A stretch of 64,000 nt of DNA from Clostridia bacterium (GTDB lineage: Bacteria; Bacillota; Clostridia; Christensenellales; Aristaeellaceae): assembly GCA_017521565.1 (NCBI GenBank), contig JAFXCE010000005.1:20839-84838 (forward strand), written 5' to 3'. The first letter of the stretch is position 1, and each line of letters begins with the position of its first letter. A model generated the notes under the pieces. That model saw nothing but the letters and a program-made list of their open reading frames with translations, did no database searches and was not told where the DNA came from. This document shows, one piece after another, positions 8,689 through 15,902 of this stretch. The position numbers were made by a program, and so were the translations under genes.

Positions 8689-8736
8689 GTTTGAGGGACA
8701 ATGTCCCTCAAGCAGGTTTGGGCGGCAGCCCAACGT
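8689..8736. repeat. Two-hairpin dispersed repeat, copy 1
   Basis: This 48-bp unit contains two consecutive small hairpins (GAGGGA/TCCCTC and GTTTGGGC/GCCCAAC). It matches the unit at 37804-37851 in 44 of 48 positions by direct comparison. All differences fall in the first loop and at the edge of its stem. It lies just outside the 3' end of the nitroreductase gene. Confidence 0.8.
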
Positions 8737-8743
8737 TTCCCGG

Positions 8744-9277
8744 TTACTCCATCGTTGCCGTCATGATCCGATTGTCCTGCACAGCTCTCATTTCGTACGT
8801 TTCCCGCGTCCTGCCCAGCGTGATCGCGCAGCAGGGCGCAAAGCCCTCCGGCAGATTCAGTTCGGCGAGCAGCGCAGGTTCCTTGTTCAGCGCGCGGATG
8901 GCGCCCCAGATGTGGCAGGTGCCGATTCCAAGCGAAACGGCGGCGAGCGCGGCGTTCTGCGCGAGGATGGCGCAGTTGGAATAGGAGGAGTTGTCCGTCG
9001 GGATGCCGGGGAAGATGGAGGAGAAGATCATCAGCACCGGCGCGCCGTAGAGGGGATGGTAGTTTTCCTTGCCCAGCTGCGCGCCTGCAGCGTCCTCAAG
9101 GCGGGCAAGATAATCTGGGCGCTGCACGACGGTGATGTGCAGGCTGTCATAGCGGCCCATGCCCACGGGCGCGGCGTAGGCCGCCTTGAGGATCAGATCG
9201 AGTTCGTCCTTGGATGGCGCCTCGCCGGTATAGCTGCGGACGGACTTTCTCATAAAAACCGGATTTTGCTGCTTCAT
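8744..9277 (-). CDS. Nitroreductase-family FMN oxidoreductase
   Basis: A 177-aa NAD(P)H:FMN oxidoreductase of the small nitroreductase family. It has the N-terminal R-K-S-V-R-S-Y pattern that contacts FMN phosphate, A-A-Y-A-A-P in the next helix, and the conserved C-terminal G-I-G-T-C-H-I-W-G and T-L-G-R stretches. Length is typical. Start at the ATG at 9277 with GGGGCGAAG upstream. It is divergent from mnmE with a short shared regulatory gap. The substrate cannot be told from sequence. Confidence 0.88.
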   Translation of the reverse strand: MKQQNPVFMRKSVRSYTGEAPSKDELDLILKAAYAAPVGMGRYDSLHITVVQRPDYLARLEDAAGAQLGKENYHPLYGAPVLMIFSSIFPGIPTDNSSYSNCAILAQNAALAAVSLGIGTCHIWGAIRALNKEPALLAELNLPEGFAPCCAITLGRTRETYEMRAVQDNRIMTATME

Positions 9278-9315
9278 AAATTTTGCTTCGCCCCTTTATT
9301 ATTGTCGCTGTTTCC

Positions 9316-9343
9316 ATTATACTGAATCGGACATGAGATTCAA
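9316..9343 (-). promoter_or_regulatory. Promoter of the nitroreductase gene
   Basis: Minus strand TTGAAT (9338-9343), 16 bp, TATAAT (9316-9321). Confidence 0.6.
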
Positions 9344-9382
9344 GCAAATCGCAGAATTTGGGAAAGAACTGAGGGTTTGAGC

Positions 9383-10738
9383 ATGGTGCATGAACACGAT
9401 ACAATTGCCGCACAGGCGACGGCGAGCGGTGAGGGCGGCATTGCGATTGTCCGCCTGAGCGGTGCGGAGTGCGAAAGGATACTCCTTCGCGTATTCCGCC
9501 CCAAAAACTTAAAGCCGATGAAGAGCCGCGTGCTGACGTTCGGCAATGTGATGGATGGGGAGAGCGTGGTTGACGAGGCGATGGCCGTTCTCTTCCGTGC
9601 GCCATACAGCTATACGCGCGAGGACGTCGCGGAGATTCACTGCCACGGCTCGGATGCGCTTGTGCGCAGGATTCTGCTGCTGCTGCTGCGTGCGGGCGCG
9701 CGCATGGCGGATCCCGGTGAATTCACCTGCCGCGCGTTTCTGAACGGGCGTATCGACCTGACGCAGGCGGAGGCGGTCATGCGGATGATTCGCGCGGGCA
9801 GCGAGCGCGCGATGAATGCGGCGATCCGGCAGATGGAGGGCGGTGTATCCGCCTTTGTCCGCACGGCACGGGAGGAGATTATCGCGCTGCTGGCGGAGAT
9901 TGCCGCTGCGATTGATTTTCCGGATGAGGTTGAGGAGAGCGAGACGGCGCAGCAGGTCTTTGCGCGCTGCGGCGCGATCCGGACACACCTGCTGGCCTCC
10001 TGCGATCCGCGCGCCGGGCGCATCGAGGACGAGGGCCTGCGCGTCGTGCTCTGCGGCAGGCCGAACGCAGGCAAGAGCAGCCTGCTCAATGCGCTGATCG
10101 GCGGCGAACGCGCGATTGTGACCGATATCCCGGGCACGACGCGCGACACGCTGACGGAAGCGATCCAGATTGACGGTCTCAAGGTCTGCCTGACGGACAC
10201 AGCAGGCCTGCGCGAGACGGGCGACGCGGTGGAGCGCATTGGCGTGGCGCGCGCGCAGAAGGCGCTTGACGAGGCGGATGTGCGCATGCTGGTGCTCGAT
10301 GGCTCCTGTGCGATTGATACGGAGGACAGAGAGGCCATCGGCGGTCTTTCGCCGCATATCGTCGTGCTCAGCAAGGGCGATCTGCCGCCGGTCGTTTTAA
10401 AGGAAGATGCGCTTGAGCAATTCCCGGGGGCAAAGGTTGTTTCCGTCTGCGCGCCGGAGGGGGAGGGGCTTGATGAACTCAGGGCGATGATCGCCGCCTT
10501 TGCGCCGGAGGATGGCGCAGAATCGTCAATGCTCTCTCAGGCGCGGCATGTACAGGCGGCGCAGCGCGCGTGTGATTCGCTTTATGATGCGATGCGCGCG
10601 ATTGAGGACGAGATGCCGCTTGACGTCTGCGCGGTGGATCTTTCCGCTGCGCTGGATTGTCTCGGTGAGATTACGGGCGAGACGATGAGCGAGCATGTGA
10701 TTTCTGAGGTGTTTGCACGGTTCTGCGTGGGCAAATAA
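9383..10738 (+). CDS. mnmE: tRNA modification GTPase MnmE
   Basis: With MnmG it makes the 5-carboxymethylaminomethyl modification of wobble uridine in certain tRNAs. The ATG at 9383 is chosen over the TTG at 9377 because GAGG is correctly spaced. The 451-aa protein has the N-terminal folate-binding domain (I-A-I-V-R-L-S-G), a helical domain and an inserted G domain: G-R-P-N-A-G-K-S (Lys231), I-P-G-T-T-R-D, D-T-A-G-L. The required C-terminal C-V-G-K (C-x-G-K) carries the catalytic cysteine. mnmG, normally next to mnmE near the origin, is not in the window. Confidence 0.97.
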   Translation: MVHEHDTIAAQATASGEGGIAIVRLSGAECERILLRVFRPKNLKPMKSRVLTFGNVMDGESVVDEAMAVLFRAPYSYTREDVAEIHCHGSDALVRRILLLLLRAGARMADPGEFTCRAFLNGRIDLTQAEAVMRMIRAGSERAMNAAIRQMEGGVSAFVRTAREEIIALLAEIAAAIDFPDEVEESETAQQVFARCGAIRTHLLASCDPRAGRIEDEGLRVVLCGRPNAGKSSLLNALIGGERAIVTDIPGTTRDTLTEAIQIDGLKVCLTDTAGLRETGDAVERIGVARAQKALDEADVRMLVLDGSCAIDTEDREAIGGLSPHIVVLSKGDLPPVVLKEDALEQFPGAKVVSVCAPEGEGLDELRAMIAAFAPEDGAESSMLSQARHVQAAQRACDSLYDAMRAIEDEMPLDVCAVDLSAALDCLGEITGETMSEHVISEVFARFCVGK

Positions 10739-10744
10739 GCATAT

Positions 10745-10775
10745 AAAAAGGCAGCCTAAGCTGCCTTTTTGCTTT
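10745..10775. terminator. Bidirectional terminator between mnmE and the phosphoesterase gene
   Basis: An 11-bp stem AAAAAGGCAGC/GCTGCCTTTTT (10745-10755, 10760-10770) with T runs in both directions, between convergent genes. Confidence 0.9.
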
Positions 10776-10800
10776 TTGGTATTGATAATAAGGATCGCGG

Positions 10801-11649
10801 TCAGGCATGCTTCTTCCAGAAGTCATTTGTGCCAACGCCGTCCGGCCATGGGAAGGCGGCGTCCGTCTCCTGCCAGATGCTTTCTGTAATGAGCGCCTCA
10901 CCTCGCGCTTTGCGGATAGCTTCCGCCCGGCCGACAAAGCTGAGCAGGAAGTCAAAGTTGTTCATCATCTGCAGGCTGATGATGTGCGACATGATCGGAC
11001 ATGCCTGCGCGAGCCCGCTTTTGAGAAAGAGGCCGGGGATAACGGAAGCGTCATAGGATACCGCATAGGGACGCAGGAAAGCGTAGCCGCGCTCAAGGGT
11101 CAGGATGGCATACGGCGCTGTGCCGGGCACGCCGTCGTCCATGCATCCGACGCTGCCGATGCTGTCAATCGTCAGGTTGTGCATGGCGATGTGCGTCGGG
11201 TTATGTCCGTGTCCGCAGAAGATGCGCGTCGGCCTGTCAAATGTCCGCTGTTCAAGCAGGGGGATGGCCTTTTCGCTGTCAAAGACGGGGAAGCGGTCAT
11301 CGTCCGGGAGGGCGTGGCAGAATACCGCGCCTTCCAGCTCCAGCGTTTTTGCAAATGTGATCTCCTCGGGGCGGAGCTGCTGCGCCTGAAAGCGGACGGC
11401 GGCGAAGTTTGCCCCCTGATAGCCCGGATCACCGGCCATGGCGGAGAGGATATAGCGCTCATGGTTGCCGTGCAGGCAGGTGACATTCTGCGCGCGGAGA
11501 AGGCTGAGCGTCTCCTTCGGGCAGGGACCAAGGTTCACCTGGTCGCCGAGGGAGATGACGAGATCCGGGCTGTGCGCCTTGATGGCGCGCAGAACGGCCT
11601 CGAGTGCGGGCAGGTTGTTGTGGATGTCTGCGATGAGTGCGATGCGCAT
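10801..11649 (-). CDS. Calcineurin-like metallophosphoesterase
   Basis: A 282-aa protein with the metal-binding signature of the family in order: D-I-H (residues 8-10), G-D-Q-V-N-L-G-P, G-N-H-E and G-H-G-H-N. It starts right at the first motif (M-R-I-A-L-I-A-D-I-H), with AAAGGAGG before the ATG. It resembles the YfcE/MJ0936-type phosphodiesterase branch acting on small phosphodiesters, but has an extra C-terminal tail of about 70 residues rich in Phe/Leu. It is divergent from addB; its own promoter is not clear. Confidence 0.85.
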   Translation of the reverse strand: MRIALIADIHNNLPALEAVLRAIKAHSPDLVISLGDQVNLGPCPKETLSLLRAQNVTCLHGNHERYILSAMAGDPGYQGANFAAVRFQAQQLRPEEITFAKTLELEGAVFCHALPDDDRFPVFDSEKAIPLLEQRTFDRPTRIFCGHGHNPTHIAMHNLTIDSIGSVGCMDDGVPGTAPYAILTLERGYAFLRPYAVSYDASVIPGLFLKSGLAQACPIMSHIISLQMMNNFDFLLSFVGRAEAIRKARGEALITESIWQETDAAFPWPDGVGTNDFWKKHA

Positions 11650-11669
11650 AAAGGCCTCCTTTTGCGAAA

Positions 11670-11698
11670 TTGAAAGAAGGTGAATGATATGCTATAAT
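11670..11698 (+). promoter_or_regulatory. Promoter of addB
   Basis: TTGAAA (11670-11675), 17 bp, TATAAT (11693-11698) with a TGC extended -10. The transcript would start near 11705, so both parS sites fall within the addB 5' leader. Confidence 0.8.
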
Positions 11699-11742
11699 TC
11701 TGTATATTGAGCCGGGTTTCCTGCCGCGCATGCCACGGGGAA

Positions 11743-11758
11743 TGTTTCACGTGAAACA
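11743..11758. other. parS site 1 (ParB/Spo0J binding)
   Basis: The 16-bp palindrome TGTTTCACGTGAAACA is an exact match to the classic Firmicutes parS consensus. The ParB/Spo0J clamp loads here to organise and segregate the origin region. A second copy lies 41 bp downstream. parA/parB are not in the window. Confidence 0.95.
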
Positions 11759-11783
11759 TTCTGCGTAAGGGGCATGCCGGCAA

Positions 11784-11799
11784 TGTTTCACGTGAAACA
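11784..11799. other. parS site 2 (ParB/Spo0J binding)
   Basis: A second exact TGTTTCACGTGAAACA, ending 30 bp before the addB start codon. Two perfect sites this close cannot be chance. Confidence 0.95.
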
Positions 11800-11829
11800 C
11801 CAAAACCGGCGACAGAAAGGGGAGACGGC

Positions 11830-14800
11830 ATGAAGATCATCACGGCCAGACCGCACAGGCTGCTGGGCGAGATCATCGACCGCATTGGCGCGGCCGTGCA
11901 GGAGGGAAAGCGCTGCATGCTGCTCGTGCCGTCGCAGTATACCCTGCAGGCAGAGATCGAGGTCATGACGCGCCTTGATCTTGAGGGAACGTTCATGATC
12001 GACGTGCTGTCCCCCGGGCGGCTGAAATCGAGGGTCTTTGAGCGTGCAGGGCAGCCGGAGCGCGTGATCTTTGACGAGCGCGGCAAGTGCATGGTGCTTT
12101 CCTCGATCATCGAGCAGGAAAAAGAGAACCTGACCATATACCGGGCGGCGGCGCAGCAGGGCGCATTGGGACTGGCGCAGAAGATGTCCGCGCTGATTGC
12201 GGACATCAAGCGAAGCGGGAAGACCGCGCAGGATATTCTGCTGTGCCTTGATGCGATGGACGAGCGAGAGCGCAGTCTGCCTTCCGCAAGGAAGCTGGCG
12301 GATACGGCGCGCATCTACGCGGTGTATGAACAGCGCATGGCGGGGCGCCTTGCGGACAGCGAGGACGTCTCCCGCGAGATGCTCAGCCGCATGGCACGCT
12401 CCGGCGTGATGGAAAACCAGCATGTGTTTGTCTATGGATTTGACATGATCACACCGGTGTTTGCGCAGGAACTGCTGGAAATGGAGCGTCTGGCTGCGTC
12501 GCTGACGCTGGCTGTGGAGACGGATGACAACAGCGCGCCGGATGGAAGGCTCTTTGCGCCGGTGAACTTCAGCATTGAGCGCCTCATGACGATGGCGGCG
12601 GAGCGTGGAAGGCCGGCAAAGCGGGAACATATGAACTGGGAAATCGATGCGCCGGAGGATATCCGCGCGCTGGAGCGGCAGCTGTTCGCGCTTGAAACCA
12701 GGCCGCGGCAGGGTGCGCCTGCGCATATTGAGCTGCAGGCTGTCAGCTCGCCCCGGCAGGAAGCGCACATGGCGGCGGCGCGCATCAGGCGGCTGCTGGC
12801 GGACGGCGAGGACAGCAGCCAGATTGCGATTGTCTATCCGAAGGACAGCGGATATGCGCCGCTGCTGGCCGGCGTCCTGCCGTTGTATGGCATCACAGCG
12901 TATATCGCGCAGAAGCGTCCCGCGGGGGCGCATCCGCTGTGCAGGTTTGTGCTCAGCGCGCTCTCCGTCGCAGCGGGAGGCTGGCGGACGGCAGATGTGG
13001 TGGAATGCATCCGATCGGGCTTTCTGCGCCTGAATGCAGAGGAGGCGGATGCGCTGTGCAGCTATCTGGAGGGCATGGAGATCCGCGCAGAAGCGATCAA
13101 GCGTCCCTTCAAATACAGCAAGGAGAAGGATGAAGAGGCGCTCAAGAGGCTCAACGAGAGCCGCGAGCGCGTGGCCAGCCCGCTTGCCGCGCTGCAGGAG
13201 GGAATCCGCAGCGCAAAGAACGCGGACGCGGCGATTGAAGCGGTGATGGCGCTGCTTGAAAGCGTGAACGCCTATGATACGCTGGGCGATATGCGCGCGG
13301 CGCTTCGCGAGGAGGGGCTTGAGCCGGAGGCGGAGGATTGCGCGCAGGTATGGAACGCGCTGATGGAGACGTTGGATCAGCTGCACACGCTGCTGGCAGG
13401 CGAGGAGGTTTCGGCAAAGCTGGTGCTTCTCCTGCTTGAAAGCGGTCTCTCCGCGCTGGAGCTTTCCGCGCTCCCGCCTGCGGACGGCGCGGTGATCTGC
13501 GGCGAGATCGGCAATGTACGGACGGCGCGCGTCGCCGTGCTGCTGGCGCTTGGCATGAATGACATGGGCGGCGGCACGGATGCAGGTCTGTTCACCCCGC
13601 AGGAAAAGCAGGAGGCTGCCGGTGCGACCGGCGCATATCTGGGCATGAGCGCCGCAGAGCGCGCAGCGCTGTCGCAGCTGGACGAACTCAAGACGCTGAC
13701 CAACTGCCGGGAGCGGCTGATTGTCTCGTATGCGCTGGCGGATGAAACCGGGCGCGCACTGCGCGCAGGCACGGCTGTGCAGGCGCTGCGGCGGATCTTT
13801 CCCGATATGCCTGTGCGCGGCGGTCTGGCGAAGGATGAGCGGGAGGCCATGCTTTGCGCGCCGGATGCGGCGCTTGAGGCGCTGTCGGTGCATCTTTCCG
13901 GCGCGGCGGACGGCACAGAAGCGGTGGACGCAGCCTATGCGCAGGCCTATGCCGCGCTTGCGCGGAGTGAGCACGGCAGGGACAAGCTGATGGCGATCAC
14001 CAAGCAGCTTGGCAGGCGGCCGCAGCGCCGGATGGACGCTTTAAGCGCCCGCGCGCTGTATGGCAGGCCGGTGATGAGCGTATCCCGGCTGGAGACGTTT
14101 GCCCAGTGCCCGTACAGGCACTATGTGCAGTACGGTCTTGCGCCGCAGGAAGCGCTCACGCCTGGCGTGGACCGCGCGGAGTTGGGCACGCTGTATCATG
14201 AGGCGGCGGAGCGTTTTACCCGCGAGGTGACACGGCTTCAGCAATTCCCGGATATCGACGCGGCGACCTGCGACAGGATCATGGATGAGGCTGTACAGCC
14301 TCTGATTGAGGAATGGCGCAAATCCCCGCTGGGGGAGAGCGAGCGCGGCGGCGCGATTGCGCGCCGGGTCAAGAAGACCGCGCGGCGCGCAGCGCGCAGC
14401 ATCGTGTCCCAGTTTGCGGGCAGCGGCTTTAGGCCGATGCACAGCGAGATGATCTTTGGAAAAAACGGCCTCGCGCCGATCATGCTCGAGCTCCCGGATG
14501 GCATGTTTGTCTATCTGCAGGGCAGAATTGACCGGATTGACGTCCTGGATGCGCAAAGCGGGGAGACGCGGCATATCCGCGTTGTCGATTACAAGAGCGG
14601 CGCAAAGAAGTTTGACCCGACGATGGTCTATTACGGCATTCAGCTGCAGCTGCTATTGTATCTGGCGGCGGCGCTGGCGCAGATTCCGGGCTCCCGGGCG
14701 GCGGGCTTCTTCTATTGCCGCATTGCCGATCCGACGGTGAAAAGCGAATCCCGCATCAAGGAGGAGATTGAGCGGCAGATTGCCAGAAGCCTCGCGCTTG

Positions 14801-15126
14801 CGGGCGTTTCGCTTTCCGAGGTCGAGGTGCTGCGCGCGCAGGATGAGCGCCATGCAGCCATGATTACCAAGGATGGAAAGCCGGGCGGCCAGCATCGCGG
14901 GTCGATGGCGGATGAGGAAAGCATGGATGCGATGGTCGCCTTCGCGAGGAAGAAGGCGGCGCAGATCGCGCAGGATGCCTATGCGGGCCTGATTGACGAC
15001 GCGCCGGCGGCGCATGGGCAGTACAGCGCCTGCGCGTATTGCCGCTACGGGGCCATCTGCGGGTTTGATCCTGCGGTCGGGCAGAGGCGGCTGCTTGACA
15101 AAAAGGGCGTGGAAGATCTGCGATAA
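11830..15126 (+). CDS. addB: AddB subunit of the AddAB helicase-nuclease
   Basis: Subunit of the Gram-positive RecBCD equivalent, which resects double-strand breaks. The 1098-aa length is normal. The four iron-sulfur cysteines are visible: Cys760 in Q-C-P-Y-R, then Cys1068, Cys1071 and Cys1077 (C-x2-C-x5-C). The C-terminal nuclease has V-D-Y-K (Asp920, Lys922). The N-terminus reads M-K-I-I-T-A-R-P-H and lacks a G-x-x-G-x-G-K-T Walker A, unlike B. subtilis AddB, so the helicase-like half is probably non-motor. GAAAGGGG precedes the ATG. addA, which normally follows, is absent downstream. Confidence 0.93.
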   Translation: MKIITARPHRLLGEIIDRIGAAVQEGKRCMLLVPSQYTLQAEIEVMTRLDLEGTFMIDVLSPGRLKSRVFERAGQPERVIFDERGKCMVLSSIIEQEKENLTIYRAAAQQGALGLAQKMSALIADIKRSGKTAQDILLCLDAMDERERSLPSARKLADTARIYAVYEQRMAGRLADSEDVSREMLSRMARSGVMENQHVFVYGFDMITPVFAQELLEMERLAASLTLAVETDDNSAPDGRLFAPVNFSIERLMTMAAERGRPAKREHMNWEIDAPEDIRALERQLFALETRPRQGAPAHIELQAVSSPRQEAHMAAARIRRLLADGEDSSQIAIVYPKDSGYAPLLAGVLPLYGITAYIAQKRPAGAHPLCRFVLSALSVAAGGWRTADVVECIRSGFLRLNAEEADALCSYLEGMEIRAEAIKRPFKYSKEKDEEALKRLNESRERVASPLAALQEGIRSAKNADAAIEAVMALLESVNAYDTLGDMRAALREEGLEPEAEDCAQVWNALMETLDQLHTLLAGEEVSAKLVLLLLESGLSALELSALPPADGAVICGEIGNVRTARVAVLLALGMNDMGGGTDAGLFTPQEKQEAAGATGAYLGMSAAERAALSQLDELKTLTNCRERLIVSYALADETGRALRAGTAVQALRRIFPDMPVRGGLAKDEREAMLCAPDAALEALSVHLSGAADGTEAVDAAYAQAYAALARSEHGRDKLMAITKQLGRRPQRRMDALSARALYGRPVMSVSRLETFAQCPYRHYVQYGLAPQEALTPGVDRAELGTLYHEAAERFTREVTRLQQFPDIDAATCDRIMDEAVQPLIEEWRKSPLGESERGGAIARRVKKTARRAARSIVSQFAGSGFRPMHSEMIFGKNGLAPIMLELPDGMFVYLQGRIDRIDVLDAQSGETRHIRVVDYKSGAKKFDPTMVYYGIQLQLLLYLAAALAQIPGSRAAGFFYCRIADPTVKSESRIKEEIERQIARSLALAGVSLSEVEVLRAQDERHAAMITKDGKPGGQHRGSMADEESMDAMVAFARKKAAQIAQDAYAGLIDDAPAAHGQYSACAYCRYGAICGFDPAVGQRRLLDKKGVEDLR

Positions 15127-15220
15127 ACGGGATGAAAGGCCCCAGACCCATGGAATTTGCGCCTTAGCCGGAGAATGGATTTAGATTTTTTACAAATCGT
15201 AAAAAAGTTTGATATTTTGT

Positions 15221-15249
15221 GTCACAAATGGATCATATGATGGTATAGT
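15221..15249 (+). promoter_or_regulatory. Possible promoter of the small unknown gene
   Basis: GTCACA (15221-15226), 17 bp, TATAGT (15244-15249), in the roughly 200-bp gap after addB. Confidence 0.5.
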
Positions 15250-15325
15250 AGAATATACACATATGGAATCATGAGATGCATGCTTCGGCAGAACGACATA
15301 CAGGCGGATTCAGGGAGGGGTACCC

Positions 15326-15814
15326 ATGATCGCGGCGGCGGTTGAGCAGCTTCAGAAGTTTCTTTCGGGAGGAAAGCGGGCGGAAAAGACCCGCGAAGAA
15401 ATCCACCACAAGACGCCTGACAGTACGACCATGACCATGCGTGCGCTCAGCGATCTTGGCGAAAGCATCGCGTCAAGCGTCCATATCATCGCATCGCCGA
15501 CGAGGCTGTATCTGTGCGTGAACATGGAGGTCAAGCCGGATGCGCTGCGCACGCAGATGGAGGCCGACAGGCGGGCGGCGAAGGGCATGTTCGATGTGGA
15601 CGCCAACTGGAGCGCGGCGGAGGTCAATGCGCGCTGGGGCAAGAAGGCTGTGCTTACAGATGGCGAGGGCAATCTGCTTCATCGCGCGATGGATGGCGCG
15701 CGCGGCATGACCGACGCGGGCGCGAATGAGGTCTTTTTCGAGTTTAATGCGCTGGACGTTTATCCCGATGCGATGTATCTGACGAACGGCTATACGCGCG
15801 TCAAGGTGCGCTGA
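15326..15814 (+). CDS. Hypothetical protein, 162 aa
   Basis: I do not recognise it. It has no signal peptide or membrane segment and is acidic/basic balanced. The C-terminal third (A-L-D-V-Y-P-D-A-M-Y-L-T-N-G-Y-T-R-V-K-V) looks like the closing strands of a beta-sandwich. Similar closing strands occur in DUF4179-like domains of anti-sigma-type proteins, but the membrane anchor of those is missing here. GGGAGGGG precedes the ATG and codon use matches the neighbours. It has its own promoter and a terminator shared with glgA. Confidence 0.65.
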   Translation: MIAAAVEQLQKFLSGGKRAEKTREEIHHKTPDSTTMTMRALSDLGESIASSVHIIASPTRLYLCVNMEVKPDALRTQMEADRRAAKGMFDVDANWSAAEVNARWGKKAVLTDGEGNLLHRAMDGARGMTDAGANEVFFEFNALDVYPDAMYLTNGYTRVKVR

Positions 15815-15850
15815 AGCAGCAGCGCGCAGCCGGGCGCAAAAAAGCATATA

Positions 15851-15886
15851 AAAATCAGGGCTGTCAGAAATGACAGCCCTGAATCT
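15851..15886 (-). terminator. Terminator between the unknown gene and glgA
   Basis: A perfect 12-bp stem with GAAA loop (15855-15866, 15871-15882). The minus-strand exit is T-rich (glgA side), the plus-strand exit weaker. Confidence 0.85.
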
Positions 15887-15902
15887 TTGCACGGGATGAA
15901 TC

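Noticed and set aside
5834..8701. A 955-codon minus-strand frame over the esterase gene
   Set aside because: High-GC shadow; no ribosome site, and the plus strand has a signal peptide and catalytic motifs.
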